Source: Caproicibacterium lactatifermentans (GTDB lineage Bacteria > Bacillota > Clostridia > Oscillospirales > Acutalibacteraceae). Taken from it: a DNA stretch of 64,000 nt. A program made the translations under genes and the position numbers. Where the stretch lies: the NCBI RefSeq assembly GCF_013315815.1, contig NZ_CP046051.1, forward strand, positions 1,611,501 to 1,675,500. Reading direction: 5' to 3'. The notes beneath the pieces are model-generated. The model was not told the origin of the DNA. It made no database searches and worked only from the letters and a program-made list of their open reading frames with translations. The first letter of the stretch is position 1. Each line of letters begins with the position of its first letter. Positions 33,985 to 46,808 of the stretch are shown here, piece after piece.

Positions 33985-34413
33985 TTACTTGGCAGCCTTT
34001 CCTGCCTTGGGGCGCTTTGCGCCGTACTTGGAGCGAGCCTGCATACGCTTGTCAACGCCCTGGGCATCCAATGTGCCGCGGATGATATGATAACGTACAC
34101 CAGGCAGGTCCTTTACACGACCGCCGCGGACCATGACAACAGAATGCTCCTGAAGGTTATGGCCGACGCCGGGGATATAAGCGGTAACTTCCATTCCGTT
34201 GGAAAGACGCACACGTGCAATCTTACGCAAAGCAGAGTTTGGCTTTTTCGGGGTAGCGGTCTTTACTGCGGTGCAGACACCACGCTTCTGCGGGGAGTTC
34301 TGGTCAATGGCAGCGCGCTTCTTGGCATTCCAGCCTTTCAGCAGTGCCGGGGCCTTTGCCTTCTTTTCGGCAACTTCACGGCCTGTGTGAACCAGTTGGT
34401 TAAATGTGGGCAT
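33985..34413 (-). CDS. rpsL: 30S ribosomal protein S12
   Basis: S12 shapes the decoding centre. The 142-residue protein begins [14 protein letters not shown] and contains [15 protein letters not shown] and [15 protein letters not shown]. The lysines that change in streptomycin resistance (in PKKPN and RVKDLP) are wild type. ATG 34413 follows AGGAGG. It has its own promoter at the end of rpoC. Confidence 0.97.
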   Translation of the reverse strand: MPTFNQLVHTGREVAEKKAKAPALLKGWNAKKRAAIDQNSPQKRGVCTAVKTATPKKPNSALRKIARVRLSNGMEVTAYIPGVGHNLQEHSVVMVRGGRVKDLPGVRYHIIRGTLDAQGVDKRMQARSKYGAKRPKAGKAAK

Positions 34414-34586
34414 AATACACCTCCTAACTCAAATTTATAGAATTTATGTTATGCGGCAGTGCCGCCTAACAGCAGGGTTAGACATACTGAATCCCACCCC
34501 ACCCGCAAAAGCTGGGCAGAGGTGGGAAAAGTATGCGGTTTTATGTGAAAGCGGCGGCGGACTGCCGCAGACTATCACAATTTGTA

Positions 34587-34616
34587 ATTATACAGCTATA
34601 CCGCTGTATTTGTCAA
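34587..34616 (-). promoter_or_regulatory. Str-operon promoter overlapping the rpoC stop
   Basis: TTGACA (34611-34616) and TATAAT (34587-34592) on the reverse strand with an 18-base spacer. The -35 box encodes part of the last codons of rpoC (Asp-Leu-Thr). It drives rpsL-rpsG-fusA-tuf. Confidence 0.85.
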
Positions 34617-37600
34617 GTCTTCCTTTTTTTCGTCCGACGCTGTTTTTTCCAGCTGCACGTTTGCATAATGTTTCATGCCGGTGCCGGCAGGAATCAGCTT
34701 GCCGATAATGACGTTTTCCTTCAGGCCCATCAGCGGGTCAACCTTGCCCTTGATAGCGGCATCGGTCAGTACACGGGTTGTCTCCTGGAAAGATGCGGCA
34801 GACAGGAAAGATTCTGTTGCCAAAGCCGCCTTTGTAATACCCAGCAGCGTAGGCTTACAGGTTGCTTCCCGCAGTGTCTTTTCGCCGTTGGCAATGCGGT
34901 CGCAAATCTGCTGATTGGCCGCCTCAAATTCGGTCTTTTCCACCATAGAGCTTGGCAGGAAGTCAGTATCGCCGGCATCGTCAATGCGCACTTTCTTCAT
35001 CATCTGGCGCACAATGACCTCGATGTGCTTATCGTTGATATCCACGCCCTGCATCCGGTATACACGCTGTACCTCTTCAATCAGATAATCCTGCACAGCC
35101 TGCACACCGCTGATAGCCAGCACATCATGCGGGTTGACAGAACCCTCGGTCAGGCGGGTACCCGCTGTAATGCGCTGTCCCTCCTGCACGGTTACGCGGG
35201 AACCGAACGGAATCAAGTAGCTCTTGGACTGACCGTCGTCGCTGGTAACTACCACATGGTGGTTTTTCTTGATTTCTTCAAAGCCGACAACACCGTCCAG
35301 TTCGCTCAGGATAGCCAGATGTTTCGGTTTGCGTGCCTCAAACAGTTCTTCGACACGCGGCAGGCCCTGCGTAATATCTTCAGCTGTTGCAACACCGCCG
35401 GTATGGAAGTTACGCATGGTCAGCTGTGTGCCAGGTTCACCAATAGACTGTGCAGCCACAATGCCAACCGCTTCACCGACGGATACTTCTGTGCCGGTAG
35501 CCAAGTTCAGTCCATAGCACTTCTTGCACACACCGTGCTTGGAATGGCATGCCAAAATAGAACGAATCTTAATGCGTTCCACACCATGGTTCACAATAAT
35601 ATCCGCATCGTCGTCTGTCATCATCTTGTGTTTGCTGACCAGCACTTCACCGGTCTTATCATCCACAAAATTGTCAACCAAATAACGGCCAACCAGACGT
35701 TCATGCAGTGATTCGATAACCTGATTGCCTTCCTTAATGTCGTAAACTTCCAGACCATCTGTAGCATCGCAATCGTCCTCACGAATGATAACTTCCTGCG
35801 ATACATCAACCAGGCGGCGTGTCAGATAACCAGAGTCAGCGGTACGCAGTGCGGTATCGGTCAGGCCTTTACGGGCACCACGGGAAGAAATGAAGTATTC
35901 CAGAATGTTCAAACCTTCACGGTAATTTGCACGGATTGGAACTTCAATAGTTTCACCGGACGTATTTGCAATTAGTCCACGCATACCGGCCAGCTGACGA
36001 ATCTGGCTCATAGAACCACGGGCGCCGGAATCCGCCATCATAAAGATTGGGTTATAGCGGTCGAGGTTCTTCTGCAGAGCAGTGGAAACATCATCGGTTG
36101 CTTTGTTCCATGTAAAAATGACGGCTTGATGACGTTCTGCATCAGACAGAAATCCGTTCTTATATTCATCGGAAATCAGGTTGATTCTCTCATCAGCCTT
36201 TTCCAGAATTTCTTTCTTCTGCGGTGGGATGGTCGCATCGGATACAGCTACGGTAATGCCGGACAGGGTGGAATACTTATAGCCCTGTGCCTTAATGCAG
36301 TCCAGCACTTCACTGGTCTTTGGCGTACCGTGCACTTTAATGCATCTTTCTATAATATTGCCCAGTTGTTTTTTGCCAACCAGGAAATCAATTTCAAACT
36401 TAAAGAGGTTCTCCGGTTTGCTTCGGTCAATAAAACCGAGGTCCTGCGGAATCGGCCGGTTGAAAATAATCTTACCGACAGTTGTATCCACCAGTGCATG
36501 GATCTTTTCGCCGTTAATCACTTTTTCGCGGCGGACCTTAATCTTGGCGTGCAGCTCAATGACTTTGGCGTCATAGGCCATAATTGCTTCGTCAATATCT
36601 TTAAAGACTTTGCCCTCGCCCTTTTCGCCATCGCGGTCCAGTGTCAGCCAGTAGGAACCCAAAATCATATCCTGTGTCGGCACCGTGACTGGCTTGCCGT
36701 CAGACGGTTTCAGCAGGTTGCCAGCGGCCAGCATTAGGAAGCGGGACTCCGCCTGTGCTTCACTGGAAAGCGGCACATGGACAGCCATCTGGTCACCATC
36801 GAAGTCGGCATTGTAAGCGGTGCAGGCCAGCGGATGCAGCTTCATGGCACGGCCCTCAACCAGCACTGGTTCAAATGCCTGAATACCCAAACGGTGCAGA
36901 GTAGGCGCGCGGTTCAGCATAACCGGGTGATTGCGGATAACAATTTCCAGCGCATCCCAAACTTCCGGTTTTGCGCGTTCCACTGCTTTACGGGCAGCTT
37001 TGATATTGCCTTCCACGCCGGTTTCGACCAGCCGTTTCATGACGAAAGGCTTAAAGAGCTCCAGGGCCATTTCCTTCGGCAGACCGCACTGATACATTTT
37101 TAGTTCCGGACCAACAGCAATAACAGAACGGCCGGAATAGTCAACACGTTTGCCCAGCAAGTTCTGACGGAAACGTCCCTGTTTGCCCTTCAATAAATCA
37201 GAAAGGGATTTCAGCGGGCGGTTGTTCGGCCCCGTGACTGGGCGGCCGCGGCGGCCGTTATCAATCAGGGCATCTACAGCTTCCTGCAGCATCCGCTTTT
37301 CGTTGCGGACAATAATGTCCGGTGCATGCAGTTCCAGCAGACGGGACAGACGGTTGTTTCGGTTAATGACACGGCGGTAAAGGTCATTCAGGTCAGATGT
37401 AGCGAAACGGCCACCGTCCAGCTGAACCATAGGACGCAGATCCGGCGGAATGACCGGAATGACATCCAAAATCATCCACTCCGGGCGGTTGCCGGACTTC
37501 CGGAATGCCTCAACGACTTCCAGACGTTTCAAAATACGGACACGCTTCTGGCCGGAAGCGTTGGTAAGCTCTGCCTTCAAATCTTTGGACTCTTTGTCCA

Positions 37601-38150
37601 AATCGATTTCCTGCAGCAGTGTTTTAATTGCTTCGGCACCCATGCCAGCCTGAAAATCATCGTCGTACTTTTCACGCAGGTCACGGTATTCTTTTTCAGT
37701 CAGCAGCTGCTTTTTCTGCAGCTCCCGCACATTGCCGGAGTCTGTTACAATGTAACTTGCAAAATACAGAACTTTTTCCAGCATACGCGGAGAAATATCG
37801 AGCATCAGTCCCATACGGGACGGAATTCCCTTAAAGTACCAGATATGAGATACCGGCGCGGCCAGCTCAATGTGTCCCATTCGTTCACGGCGGACCTTAG
37901 CGCGCGTAACTTCAACGCCGCAGCGGTCGCATATCTTGCCCTTATAACGAATACGCTTATATTTGCCGCAGTGACATTCCCAGTCCTTTGTCGGCCCAAA
38001 AATGCGTTCGCAGAACAGACCATCGCGTTCCGGTTTCAGCGTGCGGTAGTTAATGGTTTCCGGTTTCTTCACTTCGCCGTGGGACCACTCACGGATTTTT
38101 TCAGGAGAAGCCAGGCCAATTTTAATTGATTCCAGTGTATTAAATTCCAT
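34596..38150 (-). CDS. rpoC: RNA polymerase beta' subunit
   Basis: The largest RNA polymerase subunit, 1184 residues, close to other Clostridia. It begins [19 protein letters not shown], has the zinc finger [20 protein letters not shown], the catalytic loop [14 protein letters not shown] with the three Mg-binding aspartates, and the trigger-loop region. ATG 38150 follows GGGGG. It lies 17 bases after rpoB. Confidence 0.98.
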   Translation of the reverse strand: MEFNTLESIKIGLASPEKIREWSHGEVKKPETINYRTLKPERDGLFCERIFGPTKDWECHCGKYKRIRYKGKICDRCGVEVTRAKVRRERMGHIELAAPVSHIWYFKGIPSRMGLMLDISPRMLEKVLYFASYIVTDSGNVRELQKKQLLTEKEYRDLREKYDDDFQAGMGAEAIKTLLQEIDLDKESKDLKAELTNASGQKRVRILKRLEVVEAFRKSGNRPEWMILDVIPVIPPDLRPMVQLDGGRFATSDLNDLYRRVINRNNRLSRLLELHAPDIIVRNEKRMLQEAVDALIDNGRRGRPVTGPNNRPLKSLSDLLKGKQGRFRQNLLGKRVDYSGRSVIAVGPELKMYQCGLPKEMALELFKPFVMKRLVETGVEGNIKAARKAVERAKPEVWDALEIVIRNHPVMLNRAPTLHRLGIQAFEPVLVEGRAMKLHPLACTAYNADFDGDQMAVHVPLSSEAQAESRFLMLAAGNLLKPSDGKPVTVPTQDMILGSYWLTLDRDGEKGEGKVFKDIDEAIMAYDAKVIELHAKIKVRREKVINGEKIHALVDTTVGKIIFNRPIPQDLGFIDRSKPENLFKFEIDFLVGKKQLGNIIERCIKVHGTPKTSEVLDCIKAQGYKYSTLSGITVAVSDATIPPQKKEILEKADERINLISDEYKNGFLSDAERHQAVIFTWNKATDDVSTALQKNLDRYNPIFMMADSGARGSMSQIRQLAGMRGLIANTSGETIEVPIRANYREGLNILEYFISSRGARKGLTDTALRTADSGYLTRRLVDVSQEVIIREDDCDATDGLEVYDIKEGNQVIESLHERLVGRYLVDNFVDDKTGEVLVSKHKMMTDDDADIIVNHGVERIKIRSILACHSKHGVCKKCYGLNLATGTEVSVGEAVGIVAAQSIGEPGTQLTMRNFHTGGVATAEDITQGLPRVEELFEARKPKHLAILSELDGVVGFEEIKKNHHVVVTSDDGQSKSYLIPFGSRVTVQEGQRITAGTRLTEGSVNPHDVLAISGVQAVQDYLIEEVQRVYRMQGVDINDKHIEVIVRQMMKKVRIDDAGDTDFLPSSMVEKTEFEAANQQICDRIANGEKTLREATCKPTLLGITKAALATESFLSAASFQETTRVLTDAAIKGKVDPLMGLKENVIIGKLIPAGTGMKHYANVQLEKTASDEKKEDLTNTAV

Positions 38151-38167
38151 GCAGCACAATCCCCCTG

Positions 38168-41100
38168 TCAGTCTGCCGAATCGGTATTATCCAGTGAACC
38201 GTCCGGTCCATCTGTGTCCGGATTATCCGTATTTGCCGTGTCTGCACTGGCTTCGTAATTGTCGGGGCCGTCATACAGGGCTTTGTCGGCATCGTCCACG
38301 GTGTAGCCTTCCAGATTATCCGCAACATTGGGTTCATCAAAGTTGCTCTCGTTTGGTGCAAAGCCGGCGTCATCGTCATCATCAAAGGTCTGGCGCAGGT
38401 CAATTTCATTATTGTCTTTATCCAGTACCTTCATGTCAAGGCACAGGCTCTGCAGCTCTTTGATTAGGACCTTAAAGGATTCCGGAATGCCTGGTTTCGG
38501 AATATTCTGTCCCTTGACGATTGCTTCATAGGTCTTTACACGGCCTACAACATCATCGGACTTAACCGTCAAAATCTCCTGCAGGGTATAAGCAGCGCCG
38601 TATGCTTCCAGCGCCCAAACTTCCATTTCACCGAAACGCTGGCCGCCAAACTGTGCTTTGCCGCCCAGAGGCTGCTGCGTAACCAGAGAATATGGGCCAG
38701 TGGAACGGGCGTGCATCTTATCATCAACCAGATGATGCAGTTTCAGGTAATACATAATGCCAACGGTGACACGGTTATCAAAGCGCTCACCAGTACGGCC
38801 GTCACGCAGCTGGAACTTGCCATCCTCTGCGATTCCGGCTTTCTGGAACAGCTCGCGGATATCCTCTTCGTGGGCACCATCAAAGACCGGCGTCATTACT
38901 TTCCAGCCCAGTGCCTTTGCCGCCATGCCCAAATGCACTTCCAGTACCTGTCCGATATTCATACGGGACGGCACACCCAGCGGGTTCAGCACAATATCCA
39001 GCGGCGTGCCATCCGGCAGGTACGGCATATCCTCTACAGGCAAGATACGGGAAACAACGCCCTTATTGCCGTGACGGCCGGCCATCTTATCACCAACAGA
39101 AATTTTACGCTTCTGCGCAATATAGCAGCGCACTACTTTATTGACGCCGGGGCTGAGTTCATCGCGGCTGTTTTCACGGGTAAAGACCTTGACGTCCACC
39201 ACAATGCCGTATTCGCCGTGTGGCACACGCAGCGAGGTATCACGCACTTCACGCGCTTTTTCACCGAAGATAGCACGCAGCAGACGGTCCTCGGCGGTTA
39301 GTTCCGTTTCGCCCTTCGGGGTAACCTTGCCGACCAGGATATCGTCCGCATGGACTTCCGCACCCACACGAATAATGCCATTGTCATCCAAATCGCGCAG
39401 CATTTCCTCGCTGACGTTTGGAATATCGCGGGTGATTTCCTCCGGTCCGAGCTTCGTGTCACGAGCTTCTGTTTCATGCTCTTCAATATGAATGGAAGTG
39501 AACATATCGTCACGCACAACTTTTTCGCTGATAAGGACAGCATCTTCGTAGTTGTAGCCTTCCCATGTCATAAAGCCAATGAGCACGTTTCTGCCCAGTG
39601 AAATCTCGCCGTCTTTGGTTGCCGGTCCGTCAGCGATAACATCACCGACATTGACGCGGTCATTGCGCTCCACAACCGGCACCTGATTAAAGCAGGTACC
39701 AGAGTTGGAACGCAGGAATTTAATAATCGGATACACATCCGTACCGCCCTCGTCGGCATCCACACGGACCTCGTCCGCGCTGACACTGTGCACCACACCG
39801 GCGCGCTTGCACAGTACACAGGCACCAGAGTCGACGCCGGCCTTGTATTCCATTCCGGTGCCGACAATTGGCGAATCTGTCTTAATCAGCGGCACAGCCT
39901 GCCGCTGCATGTTGGAGCCCATCAGTGCACGGTTAGTATCATCATTTTCCAGGAAGGGAATCATAGCCGTAGCAACGGAAACAACCATTCTCGGAGAAAC
40001 ATCCATATAGTCCACTTTCTCGCGTTCCACCACTACGAACTGGTCGCGGTGACGGCCGTTGACTTTGGCATTCTTGAAATGTCCCTCTTCGTCCAGTGGT
40101 TCGTTCGCCTGGGCAACAATGTAATTGTCTTCCACGTCCGCAGTCATATAGACCACATCACGGGTAACAACACCGGTCTCCTTGTCCACTCGGCGGTACG
40201 GCGCCTCAATAAAGCCATACTTATTGATGCGCGCAAAGGTAGCCAAATAAGAAATCAGACCGATGTTCGGGCCTTCTGGCGTTTCGATTGGGCACATACG
40301 GCCGTAATGACTGTAATGCACATCTCGTACCTCAAATCCTGCACGGTCACGGGACAGACCGCCGGGTCCCAAAGCGGACAGACGGCGCTTATGCGTCAGT
40401 TCTGCCAGCGGGTTTGTCTGGTCCATAAACTGGGACAGCGGAGAAGAACCGAAGAATTCCTTAATTGCCGCTACAACCGGACGAATGTTAATCAGGGAAT
40501 GCGGCGTCAGTGCTTCCAGGTCCTGTGACTGCAGCGTCATGCGTTCACGAATCACACGCTCCAAGCGGGAGAAACCGATACGCACCTGGTTCTGCAGCAG
40601 TTCACCGACAGAGCGAATGCGGCGGTTGCCCAAATGGTCAATATCATCTATGGTACCGAGACCTTCCTGTAGGTTGCACATATAGCTGATGGAAGCAAAA
40701 ATATCATCAATAATAATATGCTTTGGAACCAGCTCTTCCACATGGGTACGCAGCAGGTCTTTCAGGGTATCTTCATCGCCGCCGGCCTGCTCCACCAGCT
40801 CCGCCAAAACAGAGTAGCGCACACGTTCCTGGATACCGCACTCTTTTTCAGCGTCGAAATCCACGAATTTGCTGATGTCCACCATGCCGTTGGAAATAAC
40901 CTTTGCTTCACGTTCGTTTACTGTCACATAAACAGCCGATACACCGGCATCATCCATCTGACGGGCTTGCTCATGTGAAACGACGTTGCCAGCCTCTGCC
41001 ATCAGTTCCCCTGTGGAGGGGTTGATGACCGGGCGGCTGAGGACCTGTCCGGTAATGCGGCCGGCAAGGTTCAGTTTTTTATTGTATTTATAACGGCCAA

Positions 41101-41914
41101 CACGGGAAAGATCATAACGGCGGGAGTCGAAGAACAGGCTGTTCAAATGGGACTGGGCACTTTCCAAAGTCGGCGGCTCACTTGGGCGCAGCTTTTTGTA
41201 TACCTCAAACAGAGCTTCTTCCGTATTTTTGCACGGGTCCTTTTCCAGCGTTGCTTCCAGCAACGGGCTGTAGCCAAAGTAATCCCGAATTTCCTGCTCG
41301 GTGCCAAGGCCCAGCGAACGAATGAAAATGGTAACCGGCAGCTTGCGGTTTTTATCAATACGCACATAAAAAACATCGTTGGCGTCATTTTCGTATTCCA
41401 ACCATGCACCGCGGTTTGGGATAACGGTAGTGCTGTACAGTTCCTTACCGGTCTTGTCGTATTCCATTTTATAGTATACGCCCGGGGAACGCACCAACTG
41501 GGAAACAATGACACGTTCTGCACCGTTAATAACAAAGGTGCCGCTTTCCGTCATCAGCGGGAAGTCGCCCATAAAGACGTCAGATTCCTTAATTTCGCCG
41601 GTTTCCTTATTGAGCAGACGCGCCTTCACGCGCAGCGGAGCCGCGTAGGTGGCGTCACGTTCCTTACATTCCTTGACCGTATAGTTTGGATGTTCCACAT
41701 CCAATTTATAGTCAACAAAATCCAGAACCAGGTTACCTGTGTAGTCGGTAATACCGGAGACGTCCTTAAAGACCTCCTGCAGGCCTTCATTCAAAAACCA
41801 CTCGTACGAGTTCTTCTGGATTTCAATGAGGTTTGGCATGGGCAGAACCTCATCAATCTTAGAAAAGCTCATCCGTGTGTTTTTGCCCACCTTTACCGGT
41901 TTGACATTCACCAT
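38168..41914 (-). CDS. rpoB: RNA polymerase beta subunit
   Basis: The 1248-residue beta subunit, beginning [20 protein letters not shown]. The rifampicin-pocket region ([20 protein letters not shown]) is wild type at the classic positions. The C-terminal tail is long and acidic, rich in Asp and Asn, a variable extension. ATG 41914 gives the family-standard beginning; GTG 41926 with AAAGGA is a possible alternative adding four residues. rplJ/rplL are not upstream; an Rrf2 gene is. Confidence 0.98.
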   Translation of the reverse strand: MVNVKPVKVGKNTRMSFSKIDEVLPMPNLIEIQKNSYEWFLNEGLQEVFKDVSGITDYTGNLVLDFVDYKLDVEHPNYTVKECKERDATYAAPLRVKARLLNKETGEIKESDVFMGDFPLMTESGTFVINGAERVIVSQLVRSPGVYYKMEYDKTGKELYSTTVIPNRGAWLEYENDANDVFYVRIDKNRKLPVTIFIRSLGLGTEQEIRDYFGYSPLLEATLEKDPCKNTEEALFEVYKKLRPSEPPTLESAQSHLNSLFFDSRRYDLSRVGRYKYNKKLNLAGRITGQVLSRPVINPSTGELMAEAGNVVSHEQARQMDDAGVSAVYVTVNEREAKVISNGMVDISKFVDFDAEKECGIQERVRYSVLAELVEQAGGDEDTLKDLLRTHVEELVPKHIIIDDIFASISYMCNLQEGLGTIDDIDHLGNRRIRSVGELLQNQVRIGFSRLERVIRERMTLQSQDLEALTPHSLINIRPVVAAIKEFFGSSPLSQFMDQTNPLAELTHKRRLSALGPGGLSRDRAGFEVRDVHYSHYGRMCPIETPEGPNIGLISYLATFARINKYGFIEAPYRRVDKETGVVTRDVVYMTADVEDNYIVAQANEPLDEEGHFKNAKVNGRHRDQFVVVEREKVDYMDVSPRMVVSVATAMIPFLENDDTNRALMGSNMQRQAVPLIKTDSPIVGTGMEYKAGVDSGACVLCKRAGVVHSVSADEVRVDADEGGTDVYPIIKFLRSNSGTCFNQVPVVERNDRVNVGDVIADGPATKDGEISLGRNVLIGFMTWEGYNYEDAVLISEKVVRDDMFTSIHIEEHETEARDTKLGPEEITRDIPNVSEEMLRDLDDNGIIRVGAEVHADDILVGKVTPKGETELTAEDRLLRAIFGEKAREVRDTSLRVPHGEYGIVVDVKVFTRENSRDELSPGVNKVVRCYIAQKRKISVGDKMAGRHGNKGVVSRILPVEDMPYLPDGTPLDIVLNPLGVPSRMNIGQVLEVHLGMAAKALGWKVMTPVFDGAHEEDIRELFQKAGIAEDGKFQLRDGRTGERFDNRVTVGIMYYLKLHHLVDDKMHARSTGPYSLVTQQPLGGKAQFGGQRFGEMEVWALEAYGAAYTLQEILTVKSDDVVGRVKTYEAIVKGQNIPKPGIPESFKVLIKELQSLCLDMKVLDKDNNEIDLRQTFDDDDDAGFAPNESNFDEPNVADNLEGYTVDDADKALYDGPDNYEASADTANTDNPDTDGPDGSLDNTDSAD

Positions 41915-42069
41915 TGGCTCAATCACTCCAATCCTTTATTTAAGAGCCGACTATCCGCAAACGTTCTCAGCAGTCATATTGTCAGGCGCCCTATTGCCTT
42001 TTCAAACAGAATGTGCTATGATAAGGAAAGTAAAAAAGGGCGCACGAATCTATGATGATGCAGTTTAAT

Positions 42070-42098
42070 ATTGTATTCCTTTTTACACGGTTTGTCAA
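42070..42098 (-). promoter_or_regulatory. rpoBC promoter
   Basis: TTGACA (42093-42098) and TACAAT (42070-42075) on the reverse strand, 17 bases apart, with a leader of about 150 bases before rpoB. Confidence 0.8.
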
Positions 42099-42159
42099 GG
42101 CAATCCTTCCAGAATGCTTTGGCTTTTTTCTTTTTCCGCCTAAAAATAATGGTTCCGCA

Positions 42160-42218
42160 CAAAAAAGCTGCCGTATCCGGCGCAGGAATGCGCTTTTCCG
42201 GGATACGGCAGTTTTTTA
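42160..42218 (-). terminator. Terminator after the Rrf2 gene
   Basis: Minus-strand stem CTGCCGTATCC / GGATACGGCAG enclosing a smaller hairpin, followed by U6. It separates the Rrf2/sigA block from rpoBC. Confidence 0.9.
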
Positions 42219-42674
42219 TGCTTTTACGCTGTTTTTCGGGGCAGATTCCTCATTCGATCCGACAGAACCTCTGCCCTGCGGAAGGACATCCGCAAATGTA
42301 TAGGAGCTCAGTTTGTCGCGCACCAGAACGGTCACTTCATTATATATCTCATGAAAACGGCAGCTGCTGGTGCCGCTGTGGTCACAGCTGTACGCCTTCT
42401 GCTGGCAGCGGCTGAACATATACGGCCCCTCCACTGCCTCAATGACTTCCAGCAGTGTAATCTGTTCAGAAGCCTTTGCCAATGTATAGCCGCCGTGGGC
42501 CCCTTTAAAAGAAACCACCAGTCCGGCCGTAACCAGCTTGTGCAGAATTTTCAGCGTAAATCGCTGTGTTACCATGGCCTTTTCCGCAATGGTGCGGGCG
42601 TCCACTTTGCTGTTCTCCGTAGCCAGCACTTCCATGATTCGCACGGCATAGTCTGTTTCCAGTGTAATCACCAT
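42216..42674 (-). CDS. Rrf2 family transcriptional regulator
   Basis: A 152-residue winged-helix regulator starting MVITLETDYAVRIM. The helix-turn-helix spans about residues 27-50 (RTIAEKAMVTQRFTLKIL) and the wing has FKGAHGGYTLAK. Three cysteines (C90, C97, C105) match the iron-sulfur ligand set of IscR/NsrR-type members, so it probably senses iron-sulfur status or redox stress. No suf or isc genes adjoin; it follows sigA by 13 bases and may be transcribed with it. Confidence 0.88.
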   Translation of the reverse strand: MVITLETDYAVRIMEVLATENSKVDARTIAEKAMVTQRFTLKILHKLVTAGLVVSFKGAHGGYTLAKASEQITLLEVIEAVEGPYMFSRCQQKAYSCDHSGTSSCRFHEIYNEVTVLVRDKLSSYTFADVLPQGRGSVGSNEESAPKNSVKA

Positions 42675-42687
42675 GGTACCGTGCCCC

Positions 42688-43875
42688 TTAATCCAAAAAG
42701 TCTTTTAGCTTTTTGCTGCGGCTGGGGTGACGCAGCTTACGCAGGGCTTTGGCCTCTATCTGGCGGATACGTTCACGTGTAACATTGAATTCCTTTCCGA
42801 CCTCTTCCAAGGTGCGGGAACGGCCGTCCTCCAAACCGAAACGCAGGCGCAGCACTTTTTCCTCACGGGGCGTCAGTGTATCCAGTACTTCGTTAAGCTG
42901 CTCTTTCAGAAGCGTGTGGGAAGCCGCATCCTGCGGGGCCGGCGCGTCATCGTCGGGAATAAAGTCGCCCAAATGGCTGTCCTCTTCTTCGCCGATTGGC
43001 GTTTCCAGGGAAACTGGTTCCTGTGCGACACGCAGAATTTCACGCACTTTTTCCACCGGCATACTCAGTTCCGCACTGATTTCCTCTGCCGACGGCTCAT
43101 GGCCATTGGTATGCAGCAGCTGGCTGGAAACTTTTTTTACTTTGTTAATTGTCTCTACCATGTGCACGGGAATTCGAATGGTACGTGCCTGGTCCGCAAT
43201 AGCGCGTGTAATTGCCTGCCGAATCCACCAAGTAGCGTAGGTGGAAAACTTAAAGCCCTTGGTATAGTCGAACTTTTCCACTGCTTTAATCAGGCCAAGG
43301 TTGCCTTCCTGAATCAGGTCAAGGAACTGCATTCCACGCCCGAGGTAACGCTTTGCGATACTGACGACTAAGCGCAGGTTTGCCTCCGCCAAATGTTTTT
43401 TTGCTTCCTCGTCACCCTCTTTAATCCGTACGGCAAGGTCGATTTCCTCTTCCGGTGTGAGAAGCGGCACCCGGCCAATTTCCTTCAGGTACACCTTTAC
43501 CGGGTCATCTATGGCAACGCCGTCCGTGTTGACGCCGGCGTCCAGACCATCATCACTGTTTTGTTTTGTGCTGGCCGTTTGTAATTCCTTTATAGAATCG
43601 TCATTTCCAAGGTCATCAACAATTTCGATTCCCTGACTTTCCAGTTGGTCATAGAATTTTTCGATTTCTTCCGGTTCAATGTCCAGTTCACCGATTGCGT
43701 CCAGAATATCTTTAGTAGAAAGGAAGCCTTTTGCTTTTCCCTGTTCTATTAAATCATGCAGAATAGTCTTTCTGTCTGGTGTATTCTCCGCAGCCTTCAC
43801 AGTCTTTGCAGTTCCCGATGCCTTTGCTGTTTTTGCTGCACATTTTGGCGCGTTTGTTGATTTCGCTACTGCCAT
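42688..43875 (-). CDS. sigA: Primary sigma factor SigA (RpoD)
   Basis: The housekeeping sigma factor, 395 residues. Region 1.1 follows a basic Ala/Lys-rich N-terminus; region 2 has [17 protein letters not shown]; region 4 ends [20 protein letters not shown]. It recognises the TTGACA/TATAAT promoters found across this window. It is downstream of dnaG with an 11-base gap, the classic macromolecular-synthesis operon order. Confidence 0.97.
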   Translation of the reverse strand: MAVAKSTNAPKCAAKTAKASGTAKTVKAAENTPDRKTILHDLIEQGKAKGFLSTKDILDAIGELDIEPEEIEKFYDQLESQGIEIVDDLGNDDSIKELQTASTKQNSDDGLDAGVNTDGVAIDDPVKVYLKEIGRVPLLTPEEEIDLAVRIKEGDEEAKKHLAEANLRLVVSIAKRYLGRGMQFLDLIQEGNLGLIKAVEKFDYTKGFKFSTYATWWIRQAITRAIADQARTIRIPVHMVETINKVKKVSSQLLHTNGHEPSAEEISAELSMPVEKVREILRVAQEPVSLETPIGEEEDSHLGDFIPDDDAPAPQDAASHTLLKEQLNEVLDTLTPREEKVLRLRFGLEDGRSRTLEEVGKEFNVTRERIRQIEAKALRKLRHPSRSKKLKDFLD

Positions 43876-43886
43876 AGAGTGACCTC

Positions 43887-45644
43887 CTATTTTTTCTGCG
43901 CACGCAGTTCCTGCAGGTAACGGCTGATGTCGCTGTCACTGCCGGCCCGCACGTTTTGCTTATCATTTTCCTCCAGAAGAACGCGGATATAAGAATCCAC
44001 TTCCGGCCGGCCAGCCGGAACGCCCGCATGTCTGGCACAGTACCCGGCCACCTTCCCCATTTCGTCTTGGGAAAGGCTGTCCACCAGGTCTGTAAGGCCT
44101 ACTGCCTTACCATCTTTCATTTTACCCACGATTAAGGTATATACACGGCGGTTAAAAGCCGTAATCCATTTTTCCGGCGAAAGTTTTTCCGCTGCATAGG
44201 CTGCATTTTCCGGATAATCCAGAATGGCCCCCAAAAGCTCCTCTTCTGCACGGGCCGCCCGCAGATTCTGGTACTTGTCCGGATTCAACCGGTCCTGTGC
44301 GCCGGTACTTTGGCGACGAAAAGTACGAAATTCTTTTTTCTGCCGCCGCCGCTGTTTCTTTTTGCGGACGGACTGGACCTGCTGCAGCAGTGCAGCACGC
44401 TGAATGCCCGCTTCTTCCGCAAGACGGCCGGCATATACTTCCCGCTCAATCTCATTGTCGAGCGCCGCCAGTACCTCCGCCGCTGCGTTGAGGTACTGGA
44501 TTTTTCCGTCCGGCGTCTTTAGGTCAATTCCCTTTTTCAGCTTCTGCAGGCGGTACTCCACATCGTTGCCGCAGCTGTCCAAAAGCTGCTGAAAACGGGC
44601 ATGTCCGTTTTCTCCGTGCGAGCGGATAAACTCGTCCGGGTCCTTGCCGTCCGGCACCACCAAAATCCGCACATTCAGGCCTGCCTGCCGCAGCAGCGGA
44701 ATACTGCGGGAAGCCGCCCGCTGTCCAGCCGTATCCGCGTCATACGATGCAATCACTTCGCCGGTATAATGTGCAATCAGCCGTGCCTGCTCCGGTGTCA
44801 GTGCTGTTCCCAACCCGGCCACCGCATTTTGAAAGCCCGCCTGATGCAGCGCAATAACGTCCATATATCCCTCGCATAGGATGAGCCCCTGTGCCGCTGT
44901 ATCTTTTGCAAAGTTCAGCGCAAACAAATTTCTGCCTTTGCTGAAAATCGGGGTATCACTGGTATTCAGGTACTTTGGCTCGCCCTGTCCCAGCACCCGT
45001 CCGCCAAACGCAACGACATTGCCGCGCAGGTCAATAATGGGAAACATGACACGATCGTGGAAGCGGTCCACCGCGTGGCCGTTCCTGCTGGAAAAGGCGG
45101 TGTTTGCCTGTATCATTTCCTGGTCACTGTAGCCCTTTTGATGCAGATAATCGACCAGCGCAAATCGGGACGGCGGCGCATATCCAAGCCCAAAATGTGT
45201 AATGGTCTGCCGGGTAAGCGCACGCCGGGAAAAATACTCCATGCCGACAGCGCCCTGTGGGGAAAGCAGCACCCGGTGGTAAAAGCGGGCCGCGTCCCGG
45301 TTCAGCGCATATAGGCGCATCCGCAACTTCGCAAGACCGCGGTCTTCCTCGCTTTCCGGCACCGCCATGCCGGCGCGCTGGGCCAGTGAACGTACCGCTT
45401 CCATATAATCTAAATTTTCTATTTTTTCTATAAATGTAATGATATCTCCGCCGGCCCCACACCCAAAGCAGTAGAAAGAACCGTTGTCCGGATACACCGT
45501 AAAGGAAGGCGTCTTTTCGCTGTGGAACGGGCACAGTCCCACCATCGTCCGGCCGCGTCGTTTCAGGCTGACATAGCTTGAAACGACGTCTTCAATACTG
45601 CTGCGGGCTTTGAGTTCTTCAATGAATTCCTGCGGTAGAGGCAT
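43887..45644 (-). CDS. dnaG: DNA primase
   Basis: DnaG makes RNA primers at the replication fork. The 585-residue protein has the CHC2 zinc finger ([11 protein letters not shown], then [11 protein letters not shown]), the Toprim core ([25 protein letters not shown]) and a C-terminal helicase-binding domain. ATG 45644 follows GGAGG. It lies between dgt and sigA. Confidence 0.97.
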   Translation of the reverse strand: MPLPQEFIEELKARSSIEDVVSSYVSLKRRGRTMVGLCPFHSEKTPSFTVYPDNGSFYCFGCGAGGDIITFIEKIENLDYMEAVRSLAQRAGMAVPESEEDRGLAKLRMRLYALNRDAARFYHRVLLSPQGAVGMEYFSRRALTRQTITHFGLGYAPPSRFALVDYLHQKGYSDQEMIQANTAFSSRNGHAVDRFHDRVMFPIIDLRGNVVAFGGRVLGQGEPKYLNTSDTPIFSKGRNLFALNFAKDTAAQGLILCEGYMDVIALHQAGFQNAVAGLGTALTPEQARLIAHYTGEVIASYDADTAGQRAASRSIPLLRQAGLNVRILVVPDGKDPDEFIRSHGENGHARFQQLLDSCGNDVEYRLQKLKKGIDLKTPDGKIQYLNAAAEVLAALDNEIEREVYAGRLAEEAGIQRAALLQQVQSVRKKKQRRRQKKEFRTFRRQSTGAQDRLNPDKYQNLRAARAEEELLGAILDYPENAAYAAEKLSPEKWITAFNRRVYTLIVGKMKDGKAVGLTDLVDSLSQDEMGKVAGYCARHAGVPAGRPEVDSYIRVLLEENDKQNVRAGSDSDISRYLQELRAQKK

Positions 45645-45676
45645 GGACTTCCTCCTTCCCTTGTACAAAACACCGA

Positions 45677-46699
45677 TTACATATGCCGCCACGCGTGGGG
45701 GACATATACCTGCTGGAAAAGCTCAACCGCATACGGGTCCGTCATACCGGCTATGTAATCCACGGCCGCCCGTCGGGGACCGTCCTGTGCCGCTATTTTT
45801 TGTAGATGCTCCGGCAGGTTTCGGCTGTCCAGCGCATATTCGTACAGTTTTTCCAGCACCATCGGTACTTTGCGTTCTTCGCTCTTGGCACTTGGGTTCA
45901 CATACACGGAGCGATACATAAAATCATTCAGTTTATCGAAAGCCGTTTCCACCTGTGGCTCCATACGCATGATACCGTCACCGCTGCAGCGTACAACCGA
46001 GCGCACCAAACAATCAATGCGCTGACTTTTTGTATGTCCCAACACCGCGGTAACCTCCTGCGGCAGGTCGCTTTCCTTTAAAATGCCGGCACGCTCCGAA
46101 TCGTCAATATCGTGATTGATATAAGCAATCCGGTCCGCCATCCGCACAATGTGTCCTTCCGGTGTATGTGCCTGTTCCCCGCAGGTGTGGTGCAGAATGC
46201 CGTCCCGCACCTCTGCCGTCAGATTGAGGCCCCGGCCCTCTTTTTCCAGCCGTTCCACAATGCGCACACTTTGCTCATAGTGGTGAAAAGCGGTGCTGCC
46301 GTCCTCCAGCGGGTGTTCCTGACAAATGTCGTTCAGGGCACGCTCCCCCGCATGGCCAAAGGGTGTGTGGCCGAGGTCATGCCCTAGAGAAATGGCTTCC
46401 GTCAGGTCTTCATTCAGACGCAGGCAGCGCGCAATCGTCCGCGCAATCTGGTCCACCTCCAGCGTATGTGTCAGCCGTGTGCGGTAATGGTCGCCTTCCG
46501 GTGAAAGGAAAACCTGTGTCTTTCGTTTCAGGCGGCGAAACGATTTGCAGTGAATGATGCGGTCACGGTCCCGCTGAAAAGCAGTGCGCAAATCGTCCTC
46601 TTCCTCCGGATATTGCCGACCGGCAGTATCACAGGCATGGGTTGCTGTGCTGGAAAGTATATTCCGTTCGATTTCTTCGGTCTGTTCACGAATATTCAA
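45677..46699 (-). CDS. dgt: Deoxyguanosinetriphosphate triphosphohydrolase-like protein
   Basis: An HD-domain dNTP triphosphohydrolase, which lowers dNTP pools by releasing tripolyphosphate. The 340-residue protein has RRLKRKTQVF, the metal site HDLGHTPFGHAGE and YINHDIDDSERAGIL. Start TTG 46699 is preferred because GGGGAG lies eight bases upstream; TTG 46720 lacks a site. Placement ahead of dnaG-sigA is common in Clostridia. Confidence 0.93.
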   Translation of the reverse strand: MNIREQTEEIERNILSSTATHACDTAGRQYPEEEDDLRTAFQRDRDRIIHCKSFRRLKRKTQVFLSPEGDHYRTRLTHTLEVDQIARTIARCLRLNEDLTEAISLGHDLGHTPFGHAGERALNDICQEHPLEDGSTAFHHYEQSVRIVERLEKEGRGLNLTAEVRDGILHHTCGEQAHTPEGHIVRMADRIAYINHDIDDSERAGILKESDLPQEVTAVLGHTKSQRIDCLVRSVVRCSGDGIMRMEPQVETAFDKLNDFMYRSVYVNPSAKSEERKVPMVLEKLYEYALDSRNLPEHLQKIAAQDGPRRAAVDYIAGMTDPYAVELFQQVYVPHAWRHM

Positions 46700-46761
46700 T
46701 GCAAAGCTCCCCTCTTTCAATGGTCAGAGCATATGAAGGAACCACTCGAAGATATATACGC

Positions 46762-46803
46762 AAAAAAAACGGTTTCTCCTGCAAAGACAGCAAAAGAATC
46801 CGA
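46762..46803 (-). terminator. Probable terminator after the YigZ family gene
   Basis: Minus-strand CGGATTCT pairs with AGAAACCG (one A-A mismatch) and is followed by eight T. It separates the gene from dgt. Confidence 0.6.
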
Positions 46804-46808
46804 TTTTT

